Below are positions 17,215 through 29,618 of a DNA stretch of 64,000 nt, one piece after another. Within the stretch, counting starts at the first letter, position 1. Every line of letters starts with the position of its first letter. Source of the stretch: Micromonospora thermarum. Lineage in GTDB: Bacteria > Actinomycetota > Actinomycetes > Mycobacteriales > Micromonosporaceae. The DNA lies in the NCBI RefSeq assembly GCF_012034245.1, contig NZ_JAATEO010000011.1, forward strand, positions 62,001-126,000, given 5' to 3'. The notes beneath the pieces are model-generated. The model ran no database searches. It was not told the DNA's origin and saw nothing but the letters and a program-made list of their open reading frames with translations. The position numbers and the translations under genes are program-made.

Positions 17215-18430
17215 CCCGGACACCGGCCGGGATGGCCCGCTCGTCCACGTCGAAGGATGCGCGGTGCAGGTCGACGTTCGGACCGGAGCGGCCGACGCCG
17301 AGGCGGGCGAGGGCACCGGGGACGTACTCCAGGTACCAGGAGAAGTCCTCGCCGCCCATGCTCTGCGGGGTCTCGGCGATGCCCTCCGGCCCGAGCGCGG
17401 CGGCGGTGGCGGCGGTGAGGATCTGGATGGCCCGCGAGTCGTTGCTGACCGGTGGCCGGCCGCGCAGGTACTCCAGGTCCACCGTCGCCCCGGTCGGCGC
17501 GATCACGTCCCGCACGACCTGAGCGACGACCTTCGGGGCCAGTTCCCACGTGTCCCGGTCCATCACGCGCAGCGTGCCGGCCGCGCAGGCCTCCGACGGG
17601 ATGACGTTGTACCGGGTGCCGGCCGAGGCGTGGCCGAACACCAGCAGCAGTCCGCTGTTGGCCGGCACCCGGCGGGCGACCAGGGCGGGGACCTCGGTGA
17701 TGAGCCGGCCCAGCGCGTCCACCAGGTCGACGGTGAGGTGCGGCCGGGCGGTGTGCCCGCCCGGACCGGTGAGGCGGACGGTCACGTTGTCGGCGGCCGC
17801 GGTGATCGGCCCGACCCGCAGGCCGACCTTGCCCACCGGCAGGTTCGGGTCGCAGTGCAGCGCGAAGATCTGCGCCACGTCGTCGAGGCCACCGGCCTCG
17901 ATGACCTCGAGCGAGCCGCAGGGCAGGATCTCCTCGGCCGGCTGGAAGATCAGCCGCACCCGGCCGGGCAGCGCGCCGTGGTCGGCGAGCTGGGCGAGGA
18001 GCATGCCCACACCGAGCAGGATCGTGGTGTGCACGTCGTGGCCGCAGGCGTGGCAGACCCCGTCGACCGTGGACCGGTACGGCACGTCCTTGGGGTCGGT
18101 CAGCGGAAGCGCGTCGATGTCGGCGCGGAGCGCGATCACCGGACCGTCCGGGCGGCCGTCGATGTCGCAGATGACGCCGTTGCCCTTGGGCAGCAGCCGC
18201 GGACGCAGCCCGGCGAGGGACAGCTCGCGGGCGATCAGGGCGGCGGTCTCGAACTCCTCGCCGGAGAGTTCCGGGTGCGAGTGGATGTGACGGCGGGTCG
18301 CGATCAGACCGGGTACCCGGAGGGCGAGCAGGTGGTCCAGCTCGAAGGGCAGGGGCAGGGCCCCGGTCGGCGCCTCCGTCCAGGACGACGCCAGCTGGCT
18401 GCCGGTCGGCAGCGTCAACGCACTCGTCAC
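17171..18430 (-). CDS. M20 family amidohydrolase/peptidase (AmiA/AmiB-like)
   Basis: 419 residues from GTG 18430. Metal ligands are visible: 'HACGHDVH' , 'FQPAEE', 'HCDPNLP', and C-terminal 'MGGEDFSWYL' with the final His in 'DLHRASF'. The lid domain has 'GPGGHTARPHL'. These fit the IAA-amino acid/N-acyl hydrolase branch of M20. Its place between lpdA and phosphohexomutase parallels amiA1/amiB1 of M. tuberculosis. The frame stays open upstream to ATG 18613, which has a strong AGGAGG, so a 61-residue N-terminal extension cannot be excluded. Confidence 0.83.
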   Translation of the reverse strand: MTSALTLPTGSQLASSWTEAPTGALPLPFELDHLLALRVPGLIATRRHIHSHPELSGEEFETAALIARELSLAGLRPRLLPKGNGVICDIDGRPDGPVIALRADIDALPLTDPKDVPYRSTVDGVCHACGHDVHTTILLGVGMLLAQLADHGALPGRVRLIFQPAEEILPCGSLEVIEAGGLDDVAQIFALHCDPNLPVGKVGLRVGPITAAADNVTVRLTGPGGHTARPHLTVDLVDALGRLITEVPALVARRVPANSGLLLVFGHASAGTRYNVIPSEACAAGTLRVMDRDTWELAPKVVAQVVRDVIAPTGATVDLEYLRGRPPVSNDSRAIQILTAATAAALGPEGIAETPQSMGGEDFSWYLEYVPGALARLGVGRSGPNVDLHRASFDVDERAIPAGVRVMVQTALRALAAAS

Positions 18431-19017
18431 GTCGAATTCTCGATCACTAGAAATGGATGGATCTTCGGGAACAGCAGACAGCCTAGACCTCCGGCGGTGA
18501 CGCTGCGCAACCTCGTTCCGGTAGCGGTCGGAGCGCGCTGCGTCACGAACGCCCTGCTCGGGGCGCTCGTATATCAGCGGGACAGCAGGTAGATCGCGGT
18601 CGAACGCCGTCATCTGCCCCACACCTCCTACAACGCGTAACCGATTCGCGGGTCACGAAATCGTCATCGGCCCCGAGCCGTCTTTCCGAATTGTGGCATT
18701 AGTCGGATCTGTTAACTGACACTCCGACAATTACCCGACCACGCTCGGCGACGAGGCCCCGCAGACGTTCACACGGTCGGGCCGTAACCGACCGCACACG
18801 GTGTGCGTCCCCGATCACCCGGCCGGGTTACCCGGAAAAAGTCTCCGGCACACGCCGCGACCGGTGGGCCGCGCCGCCCCGGGGCGGGAGCGGGCGCCGG
18901 CGTCGTCGCGCGGGCCCCTCTCCGCGTCTGCGCCGCCGATCGGCGGCGGGGAACTGGCGACAACTGTACGCCGTCGATCACACCCCCGCCGACCTGCGCA
19001 AACGCCCGTACGACAAG
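18431..19017. other. Region between M20 gene and mutase terminator
   Basis: About 590 bases. 18431-18613 is open in frame with the M20 gene after a perfect AGGAGG (18622-18627 zone) but has lower GC3 than its neighbours. 18640-18760 is comparatively AT-rich and may hold promoters; a GTCGGA/TCCGAC arm pair occurs around 18703-18735. No gene is convincing in the rest. Confidence 0.4.
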
Positions 19018-19057
19018 TCGAGGCGCCACCCGGACCAGTCTCCGGGTGGCGCCTCGA
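19018..19057 (-). terminator. Terminator after the acyl-CoA mutase gene
   Basis: Perfect 17-bp inverted repeat (TCGAGGCGCCACCCGGA and its complement) with a 6-nt loop, 31 bases beyond the mutase stop. No U-tract. Confidence 0.7.
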
Positions 19058-19088
19058 CGGAATCTCGACGAGCGCGCGAGGCGCGCCG

Positions 19089-20672
<1,584 letters not shown>

Positions 20673-20876
20673 CACCGGATGGTAGGACGAGCTGGCCGGA
20701 AGCCGGGTGAGGGATTCCGCACACTCCGTCCGGGACTGTCGCCGAGAGGTGAACGATCGGGCACGTACCGTCGAGTTCACCAAACGTCCGCCGCGTCGGC
20801 TTTCGCATCGGGCCCCCGACCCAGCAAGATAGGGGGGTTGTGTCCCAGCCCCCTCGATATCCCCGGTGGCTCTTCA

Positions 20877-22967
<2,091 letters not shown>

Positions 22968-23015
22968 GCCGAGGGCGAGCCCACGTGATGATCCGTCGGC
23001 GTGCTATCAAGAGGC

Positions 23016-24737
23016 ATGCCGGCGGACACCACTGACATCGACGACATTCGCGAGCAAGCCCGGCGCTGGCTCGACGACGACCCGGACCCGGCCAGCCGCG
23101 CGGAGCTGCAGGCGGTGCTGGACCGGCTGCCGGCCAGCGCCGCGGAGCTGACCGACCGCTTCGCCGGCCCGCTGACCTTCGGCACCGCGGGCCTGCGCGG
23201 CCCGCTGCGCGCCGGCCCCAACGGGATGAACCTCGCCGTGGTCACCCAGGCCGCCGCCGGGCTGGTCGCCTGGCTCGCGGCCCAGGGCGGGTCCGGCCCG
23301 CTGGTGATCGGGTACGACGCCCGGCACGGCTCCCGCGCCTTCGCCGAACGGACCGCCCAGGTCGCCACCGGCGCGGGCCGGCCGGCGCTGCTGCTCCCCC
23401 GGCCGCTGCCCACGCCGGTCCTCGCGTACGCGGTGCGCCGGCTCGGCGGGGTCGCCGGGGTGATGGTGACGGCCAGCCACAACCCGCCGCAGGACAACGG
23501 CTACAAGGTCTACCTCGGGGCGGAACTGGGCGGTGAGCTCGGCGCCGGGGCGCAGATCGTGCCACCGGCGGACGCCGGCATCGAGGCGGCCATCCGGGCG
23601 GTCGGCCCGCTGGCCGAGGTCCCGCTGGGCCCGCCGGGACAGGTGCTCGGCGACGACCTGGTGACGTCGTACGTCGAGCGGGCCGCCGAGGTCGTGGCAC
23701 CGGACGGGCCCCGGGACCTGGCGGTGGCGTACACGCCGCTGCACGGGGTCGGTGCGGCGGTGCTCACGGCGGCGTTCGCGCGGGCCGGTTTCGCCGTGCC
23801 CGGCGTGGTGCCCGACCAGGCCGAGCCGGACCCGGCGTTCCCCACCGTCTCGTTCCCGAACCCGGAGGAGCCCGGTGCGGTCGACCGGCTAACCGCCCTG
23901 GCCGAGTCGACCGGTGCCGACATCGCCATCGCCAACGACCCGGACGCGGACCGCTGCGCGGTGGTGGTCCGGGAGACCGACCCGGCGGCGAGCGCCCGCG
24001 GCGAGGTGGCCGGCCCGGCGACGGGCGGCGGCGCGCCGGGCTGGCGGATGCTGCGCGGTGACGAGGTGGGCGTGCTCCTCGCCGACCACCTGATGCGGCG
24101 TGGCGTCACCGGCCTCTACGGCACCACCATCGTGTCGTCGTCGCTGCTGCGCGCGATGTGCACCGCCCGGAGCCTGCCGTACGACGAGACGCTGACCGGG
24201 TTCAAGTGGATCGTGCGCGCCGGTGGCGGGTCCGCGCCGCTGGTCTTCGGCTACGAGGAGGCGCTCGGCTACTGCGTGGCGCCGGACATGGTGCGCGACA
24301 AGGACGGCATCACCGCCGCGCTGACCGTGGCGGAGCTGGCCGCCGGCCTGAAGGCGCAGGGCCGGACGCTCAGCGACCGGCTGGACGAGCTGGCCGCCGA
24401 GTTCGGGGTGCACCACACCGACCAGCTGTCGGTACGCATCGACGACCTGCGGGTGATCGCCGACGCGATGGCCCGGATCCGGGCCGCCACCCCGGACACC
24501 CTGCTCGGCCAGCCGGTCACCGAGTCCCGGGACCTGCTGCCCGAGGCGGACGTCGTGATCCTGCGCAGTGCCGCCGCCCGCGTGGTGATCCGCCCCTCCG
24601 GGACGGAGCCGAAGCTCAAGGCGTACCTGGAGGTGGTGGAGCCGGTCGCGGACGGCGACGTCGCCGCGGCCCGGACCCGCGCGGCGGCCGCCGTCGCGAC
24701 GCTGCGCACCGAGGTGGCCGCCGCGCTGAGGGTGTGA
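23016..24737 (+). CDS. Phosphohexomutase (phosphoglucomutase/phosphomannomutase)
   Basis: 573 residues, family length. Catalytic phosphoserine loop 'VMVTASHNPPQDNGYK', metal-binding loop 'NDPDADRCAV', sugar-binding 'GYEEALGY' and phosphate-binding 'RPSGTEPKLKAYLE' are all present, so it should be active on glucose-, mannose- or pentose-phosphates. ATG 23016 follows AAGAGG; the open frame starts at a GTG five codons earlier. In M. tuberculosis the equivalent place is pmmB beside upp. With deoA, deoC and pentose phosphates nearby, phosphopentomutase-like activity is possible. Confidence 0.88.
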   Translation: MPADTTDIDDIREQARRWLDDDPDPASRAELQAVLDRLPASAAELTDRFAGPLTFGTAGLRGPLRAGPNGMNLAVVTQAAAGLVAWLAAQGGSGPLVIGYDARHGSRAFAERTAQVATGAGRPALLLPRPLPTPVLAYAVRRLGGVAGVMVTASHNPPQDNGYKVYLGAELGGELGAGAQIVPPADAGIEAAIRAVGPLAEVPLGPPGQVLGDDLVTSYVERAAEVVAPDGPRDLAVAYTPLHGVGAAVLTAAFARAGFAVPGVVPDQAEPDPAFPTVSFPNPEEPGAVDRLTALAESTGADIAIANDPDADRCAVVVRETDPAASARGEVAGPATGGGAPGWRMLRGDEVGVLLADHLMRRGVTGLYGTTIVSSSLLRAMCTARSLPYDETLTGFKWIVRAGGGSAPLVFGYEEALGYCVAPDMVRDKDGITAALTVAELAAGLKAQGRTLSDRLDELAAEFGVHHTDQLSVRIDDLRVIADAMARIRAATPDTLLGQPVTESRDLLPEADVVILRSAAARVVIRPSGTEPKLKAYLEVVEPVADGDVAAARTRAAAAVATLRTEVAAALRV

Positions 24738-24793
24738 GGAAGGACCCCTTCTTTACGCCTGCCCGGTAGAGGAAGGGGCCCTTGTTAACAGAC
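24738..24793. repeat. Paired palindromic intergenic element, probable bidirectional terminator
   Basis: Two related units 33 bp apart: GGAAGGACCCCTTCTTTAC (24738-) and GGAAGGGGCCCTTGTTAAC (24771-). Each core is palindromic (AAGGRCCCCTT, AAGGGGCCCTT). It fills the gap between convergent genes. I recall similar motifs in intergenic DNA of Micromonospora genomes, which would make it a dispersed repeat; a genome-wide count is needed. Confidence 0.5.
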
Positions 24794-24796
24794 ACG

Positions 24797-25474
24797 TCAG
24801 CGGCGGGGGCCGAGGGCGGCGTCGACGGCGTGGCCGAGGGCGGTGACGACCAGCGCCACGGACGGGCGGACCACCGAGTCCTCGAGACTCACGTCGCCGG
24901 AGAACCCGGCGCCGCTGGCGATCTCCGTCAACCGGCGGCGGGCGTCGGCGGCGGTCCCGCCGTCGACCCCGAGCGCCGGCTCCATCCGGAGCACCGCCAC
25001 CAGCGTGGCCAACGCGGCGGTCCGCTCGTCGGGGGCCGCGGAACCGGTCAGCGCCTCCGCGAGCCGGCGACGGGTGTCCGCCTCGACACTCGGGTCGACC
25101 ACCGGGTAGCGGTGCACGTGGATGAAGCCCAGCTCGGTCTCGTCGACGTCGCGGACGACGCCCTGGCGGCACAGGTCACCGAGGATCCGGTCGCGCAGGC
25201 CGTGCCTCAGCCGTTGCACCCAGGACGAGGGGGAATGCGGGGTGTCCGCGGCGATCTTGGCGAGCACCTGGTCGGCGACCGGCTCGCCGGTCGGCGTCGG
25301 GTCGACCACCGCGAGGTTCCCGTCGGCGTACGCGATCCGCCCGGCCAGGGCCAGCTCGATGAGCACGGCGGCGGCCATGCCCAGGTCGAGGCTGATCCGT
25401 GGCATGGTCGCCTTGCCGGTCTCGTCGTCGTACGCGAGGAGGAGCAACTCCTCGGCGAGCGCAACACCAGTCAT
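24797..25474 (-). CDS. GPP34/GOLPH3 family protein
   Basis: 225 residues. 'LAEELLLLAYDDETGKA' at the N-terminus and 'AAAVLIELALAGRI' are the conserved start of GPP34 domains; 'LRDRILGDLCRQGVVRD' follows. In eukaryotes the fold binds PI4P; the bacterial role is unknown. It is common in actinobacteria near nucleotide-metabolism genes. Convergent with the phosphohexomutase gene. Confidence 0.82.
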   Translation of the reverse strand: MTGVALAEELLLLAYDDETGKATMPRISLDLGMAAAVLIELALAGRIAYADGNLAVVDPTPTGEPVADQVLAKIAADTPHSPSSWVQRLRHGLRDRILGDLCRQGVVRDVDETELGFIHVHRYPVVDPSVEADTRRRLAEALTGSAAPDERTAALATLVAVLRMEPALGVDGGTAADARRRLTEIASGAGFSGDVSLEDSVVRPSVALVVTALGHAVDAALGPRR

Positions 25475-25537
25475 GGCCAGGAACGCTAGCGCCTGTCCGC
25501 ACCCCCGCGCGCCCGGACGCGCCCGACGCCGCAGTGC

Positions 25538-26170
25538 TCAGAAGCGGGGCATGCCGCCGAACTGGCGGTCGCCCGCGTCGCCGAGGCCGGGGACGATGAA
25601 CTTCCGGTCGTTGAGGCCCTCGTCGATCGACGCCGTCACCAGGCGCAGCGGGAGACCCGACTGCTCCAGGCGCTCGATGCCGGCCGGCGCCGCGAGCACG
25701 CACAGCACGGTGATGTCGGTGCAGCCACGGTCGGCGAGCAGCCGGCAGCAGTGCTCCAGCGAGCCGCCGGTGGCGAGCATCGGGTCGAGCACCAGCACCG
25801 GCAGGCCGGACAGGTCCCGCGGCAGCGACTCCATGTACGCGCGTGGCTCGAAGGTCTCCTCGTCCCGGGCCAGGCCGACGAAGCCCATCGACGACTCGGG
25901 CAGCAGGCCGAGCGCCGCGTCGGCCATGCCGAGACCCGCCCGCAGCACCGGCACCAGCAGCGGCGGGTTGGCCAGCCGGGTGCCCTCGGTGGCGGTGACC
26001 GGGGTCTGCACCGGGTACCGCTCGACGGGGAAGGAGCGCGCGGCCTCGTACACCAGCATGGTGGTGAGTTCGTGCAGCGCGGCCCGGAACGACGACGAGT
26101 CGGTCCGGGAGTCGCGCATCGCGGTCAGCCGCGACTGGGCGAGCGGGTGGTCAATGACGAGTACGTCCAC
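25538..26170 (-). CDS. upp: Uracil phosphoribosyltransferase
   Basis: 210 residues, full length. PRPP loop '[17 protein letters not shown]', uracil-binding C-terminus '[17 protein letters not shown]', and '[14 protein letters not shown]'. It converts uracil and PRPP to UMP in pyrimidine salvage. GTG start at 26170, divergent from deoC. It completes the route uridine to uracil to UMP suggested by deoA, cdd and the transporter downstream in the window. Confidence 0.95.
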   Translation of the reverse strand: MDVLVIDHPLAQSRLTAMRDSRTDSSSFRAALHELTTMLVYEAARSFPVERYPVQTPVTATEGTRLANPPLLVPVLRAGLGMADAALGLLPESSMGFVGLARDEETFEPRAYMESLPRDLSGLPVLVLDPMLATGGSLEHCCRLLADRGCTDITVLCVLAAPAGIERLEQSGLPLRLVTASIDEGLNDRKFIVPGLGDAGDRQFGGMPRF

Positions 26171-26316
26171 GGTCGCTCAACCTACCCGCCCGCCGCGACG
26201 CACACCGCCGGTGTGGCCGGACCGGCGACCCCGCTCACGCTCCCGGCGCGCGGGGCCCGATCGAGCGGGCGGCACCGCGACGCGCGGGGCACCCGCGAGC
26301 GCCCGCCGGCACGGCG

Positions 26317-26352
26317 GTGACCAAGATCACGCGGTGGTGACGTGCGTAGACT
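26317..26352 (+). promoter_or_regulatory. deoC promoter with CRP-like dyad
   Basis: GTGA-N6-TCAC at 26317-26330 resembles the CRP/Cmr half-site pattern. TAGACT at 26347-26352 is a -10 candidate seven bases before the deoC ATG, so the message is probably leaderless. Confidence 0.4.
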
Positions 26353-26359
26353 TCGGGTC

Positions 26360-27319
26360 ATGACGGCGACAGCGACGTCGGCCCGGTCGGACCTCTCCGA
26401 GCTGGGACGATCCGAGACCGCTCTGCGGACCTTCCTGCACGGCCTGCCCGGCGTGGACCAGGTCGGCGCGGAGCAGCGGGCGGCACAGCTCGGCACCCGC
26501 TCCATCAAGACCACGGCCAAGGCCCAGGCGATCGACCTGGCGATCCGGATGGTCGACCTGACCACGCTCGAAGGGGCCGACACCCCCGGCAAGGTGCGGG
26601 CGCTGGCCGCGAAGGCCCTGCGCCCCGACCCGGCCGACCCGTCCTGCCCGCACGTCGGCGCGGTCTGCGTCTACCCCTCGATGGTCCCGCACGTGGCCGA
26701 GGTGCTCCGGGGGTCGGGGGTGCACCTGGCCAGCGTCGCGACCGCCTTCCCGTCCGGTCAGGCGCCCCTGGAGGTCAAGCTCGCCGACACCCGGGCGGCC
26801 GTCGAGGCCGGCGCGGACGAGATCGACATGGTGATCAACCGGGGCGCGTTCCTGGCCGGCCGCTACAAGGAGGTCTACGACGAGATCGTGGCCACCAAGG
26901 AGGCCTGCGGGGACGCCCACCTCAAGGTGATCCTGGAGACCGGTGAGCTGGCCACGTACGACAACGTGCGCCGCGCCTCCTGGCTGGCGATGCTGGCCGG
27001 CGGCGACTTCGTCAAGACCTCCACCGGCAAGGTTCCGGTGGCGGCCACCCCGCCGGTGACGCTGGTGATGCTGGAGGCGGTCCGCGACTTCCGCGCCGCC
27101 ACCGGCCGGCAGGTCGGCGTCAAGCCCGCCGGCGGCATCCGGACCAGCAAGGACGCCATCAAGTACCTGGTGATGGTCAACGAGACGGTCGGCCCGGACT
27201 GGCTGGACCCCGACTGGTTCCGCTTCGGCGCCTCCACCCTCCTCAACGACCTGCTGATGCAGCGCACCAAGCTGAAGACCGGCGTGTACTCCGGTCCCGA
27301 CTACTTCACCCTGGACTGA
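26360..27319 (+). CDS. deoC: Deoxyribose-phosphate aldolase
   Basis: 319 residues from ATG 26360 (six codons after an in-frame GTG). Schiff-base lysine lies in 'GGDFVKTSTGKVP', with 'GVKPAGGIRT' and 'GADEIDMVINRGAF' as further active-site blocks. It cleaves deoxyribose 5-phosphate to acetaldehyde and glyceraldehyde 3-phosphate. An aldehyde dehydrogenase begins six bases downstream and would oxidise the acetaldehyde, so the operon ends deoxynucleoside catabolism. Confidence 0.95.
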   Translation: MTATATSARSDLSELGRSETALRTFLHGLPGVDQVGAEQRAAQLGTRSIKTTAKAQAIDLAIRMVDLTTLEGADTPGKVRALAAKALRPDPADPSCPHVGAVCVYPSMVPHVAEVLRGSGVHLASVATAFPSGQAPLEVKLADTRAAVEAGADEIDMVINRGAFLAGRYKEVYDEIVATKEACGDAHLKVILETGELATYDNVRRASWLAMLAGGDFVKTSTGKVPVAATPPVTLVMLEAVRDFRAATGRQVGVKPAGGIRTSKDAIKYLVMVNETVGPDWLDPDWFRFGASTLLNDLLMQRTKLKTGVYSGPDYFTLD

Positions 27320-27324
27320 GCGCG

Positions 27325-28755
27325 ATGTTCGAATACGCACCCGCCCCCGAGTCGCGCTCGGTGGTGGACATCAAGCCCTCGTACGGGCTCTTCATCGACG
27401 GCGAGTTCGTCGACCCCACCGACGGCGGCACGTTCAAGTCGGTCAACCCGGCCTCCGAGGAGGTCCTCGCCGAGGTCGCCGAGGGCGGCGCCGGCGACGT
27501 CGACCGCGCGGTCCGCGCGGCCCGGGCGGCGTACGAGAAGGTCTGGGGCCCGATGCCGGGCCGGGACCGGGCCAAGTACCTGTTCCGCATCGCCCGGATC
27601 ATCCAGGAGCGCTCGCGCGAGCTGGCCGTCCTGGAGTCGCTGGACAACGGCAAGCCGATCAAGGAATCCCGCGACGTCGACGTCCCGCTGGTCGCCGCGC
27701 ACTTCTTCTACTACGCCGGCTGGGCCGACAAGCTGCCGTACGCCGGCTTCGGCCCGGACCCGAAGCCGCTCGGCGTGGCCGCGCAGGTCATCCCGTGGAA
27801 CTTCCCGCTGCTCATGCTCGCGTGGAAGATCGCCCCGGCGCTCGCGGCCGGCAACACGGTGGTGCTCAAGCCCGCCGAGACCACCCCGCTCACCGCGCTG
27901 CTCTTCGCCGAGATCTGCCAGCAGGCCGACCTGCCGGCCGGCGTGGTCAACATCGTCACCGGGGCCGGCGACACCGGCCGGGCGCTGGTCGAGCACCCCG
28001 GCGTGGACAAGGTGGCCTTCACCGGCTCCACCGAGGTGGGCAAGGCCATCGCCCGCGCGGTGGCCGGCACCCGCAAGAAGGTCACCCTGGAGCTGGGTGG
28101 CAAGGCCGCCAACATCGTCTTCGACGACGCCCCGGTCGACCAGGCCGTCGAGGGGATCGTCAACGGCATCTTCTTCAACCAGGGCCACGTCTGCTGCGCC
28201 GGCTCCCGGCTGCTGATCCAGGAGTCCGTCGCCGACCGGGTGCTGGAGTCGCTGAAGCGCCGGATGGCCCAGCTGCGGGTCGGCGACCCGCTGGACAAGA
28301 ACACCGACATTGGTGCGATCAACTCGGCCGCGCAGCTCGCCCGCATCAAGGAGCTCTCCGACGCCGGCTCGGCCGAGGGCGCCGAGCGCTGGTCACCGCC
28401 GTGCGAGCTGCCCGACCGCGGCTTCTGGTTCGCGCCCACAATCTTCACCGGGGTCACCCAGGCCCACCGGATCGCCCGGGAGGAGATCTTCGGCCCGGTG
28501 CTGTCCGTGCTGACCTTCCGCACCCCGGCCGAGGCCGTCGAGAAGGCCAACAACACGCCGTACGGGCTGTCGGCCGGGATCTGGACCGACAAGGGCTCCC
28601 GGATCCTGTGGATGGCCGACCGGCTCCGCGCCGGCGTGGTCTGGGCCAACACGTTCAACAAGTTCGACCCCACCTCGCCGTTCGGCGGCTACAAGGAGTC
28701 GGGCTACGGTCGCGAGGGCGGCCGGCACGGGCTGGAGGGCTACCTCAATGTCTGA
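27325..28755 (+). CDS. NAD-dependent aldehyde dehydrogenase
   Basis: 476 residues. 'QVIPWNFPLLMLAWK', 'NTVVLKPAETTP', 'FTGSTEVGK', catalytic Glu in 'TLELGGKA' and catalytic Cys in 'NQGHVCCAGSR' are present. Next to deoC the probable substrate is acetaldehyde. Its stop overlaps the next gene start by eight bases. Confidence 0.92.
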   Translation: MFEYAPAPESRSVVDIKPSYGLFIDGEFVDPTDGGTFKSVNPASEEVLAEVAEGGAGDVDRAVRAARAAYEKVWGPMPGRDRAKYLFRIARIIQERSRELAVLESLDNGKPIKESRDVDVPLVAAHFFYYAGWADKLPYAGFGPDPKPLGVAAQVIPWNFPLLMLAWKIAPALAAGNTVVLKPAETTPLTALLFAEICQQADLPAGVVNIVTGAGDTGRALVEHPGVDKVAFTGSTEVGKAIARAVAGTRKKVTLELGGKAANIVFDDAPVDQAVEGIVNGIFFNQGHVCCAGSRLLIQESVADRVLESLKRRMAQLRVGDPLDKNTDIGAINSAAQLARIKELSDAGSAEGAERWSPPCELPDRGFWFAPTIFTGVTQAHRIAREEIFGPVLSVLTFRTPAEAVEKANNTPYGLSAGIWTDKGSRILWMADRLRAGVVWANTFNKFDPTSPFGGYKESGYGREGGRHGLEGYLNV

Positions 28756-29572
28756 GCGGGTCGCGGTACGCAAGACGTACAAGCTCTTCATCGGCGGGAA
28801 GTTCCCGCGCAGCGAGTCGGGACGGTCGTACATCGTGCAGGACGCCAACGTCGCCCTCTCCTCCCGCAAGGACGCGCGGGACGCGGTGGTCGCCGCCCGC
28901 GCCGCCGTGAAGGGGTGGGCCGGGGCGACCGCGTACAACCGGGGCCAGATCCTCTACCGGGTCGCCGAGATGCTGGAGGGTCGCCGCGAGCAGTTCGCCG
29001 CCCTCGGCGTGCCGGGCGACGAGGTGGACGCCGCGATCGACCGCTGGGTCTGGTACGCCGGCTGGTCCGACAAGCTCCCACAGGTGTACGGGGGCGCGAA
29101 CCCGGTCGCCGGCCCGTACTTCAACCTGTCAGCGCCCGAGCCGACCGGCGTGGTCGCCGTGGTGGCCCCGGAGTCCCCGGCGCTGCTCGGCCTGGTCAGC
29201 GTGATCGCCCCGGCGATCGTCACCGGCAACACGGTGGTGGCGGCGGCCTCGCCGTCGGCGCCGCTCGCGGCGGTGACCCTGGCCGAGGTGCTGGCCACCT
29301 CCGACCTGCCCGGCGGCGTGGTGAACATCCTCACCGGTCGCCTCGCCGAGACGGTGCCGACGCTGGCGAGCCACATGGACGTCAACGCCATCGACCTGAC
29401 CGGGGTGGCCGACGCCGACCTGGCCGCCGACCTGGAGGTCAAGGCTGCGGAGAACCTCAAGCGGGTGCTCCGGCCGGCCCCGGCCGACCACGACTGGTCC
29501 GCCGACCCGGGCATCACCCGGATGACCACCCTCCTGGAGACGAAGACGGTCTGGCACCCCAAGGGAGTTTGA
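28748..29572 (+). CDS. Truncated, non-catalytic ALDH-family partner protein
   Basis: 274 residues aligned to the NAD-binding half of an ALDH: 'YKLFIGGKFPRSESG' and 'TGVVAVVAPESPALLGLVS'. It ends before the catalytic domain, so the active Cys and Glu are absent, and cofactor residues are altered (PWNFP becomes APESPA, LKPAE becomes AAASPS, FTGS becomes LTGVAD). It overlaps the active ALDH gene, a pairing conserved in actinobacteria as far as I know, and might be a structural or regulatory subunit of that enzyme. Not a recent pseudogene: the frame is intact and codon use normal. Confidence 0.8.
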   Translation: MSERVAVRKTYKLFIGGKFPRSESGRSYIVQDANVALSSRKDARDAVVAARAAVKGWAGATAYNRGQILYRVAEMLEGRREQFAALGVPGDEVDAAIDRWVWYAGWSDKLPQVYGGANPVAGPYFNLSAPEPTGVVAVVAPESPALLGLVSVIAPAIVTGNTVVAAASPSAPLAAVTLAEVLATSDLPGGVVNILTGRLAETVPTLASHMDVNAIDLTGVADADLAADLEVKAAENLKRVLRPAPADHDWSADPGITRMTTLLETKTVWHPKGV

Positions 29573-29593
29573 TCCGTCCCGTCGAGGGCTGCT

Positions 29594-29612
29594 CTACTAC
29601 ACGGGGTAGGAT
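29594..29612. promoter_or_regulatory. blaI promoter and operator
   Basis: CTACTACA-CGGGGTAG (29594-29609) overlaps the -10 candidate TAGGAT (29607-29612), which is six bases before GTG 29619 (leaderless). CTACNACA half-sites recur upstream of cydA. Confidence 0.5.
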
Positions 29613-29618
29613 TGTGGC

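Noticed and set aside
18623..19017. Riboswitch or small RNA gene upstream of the mutase terminator
   Set aside because: No known riboswitch core was seen; only short arm pairs are present.
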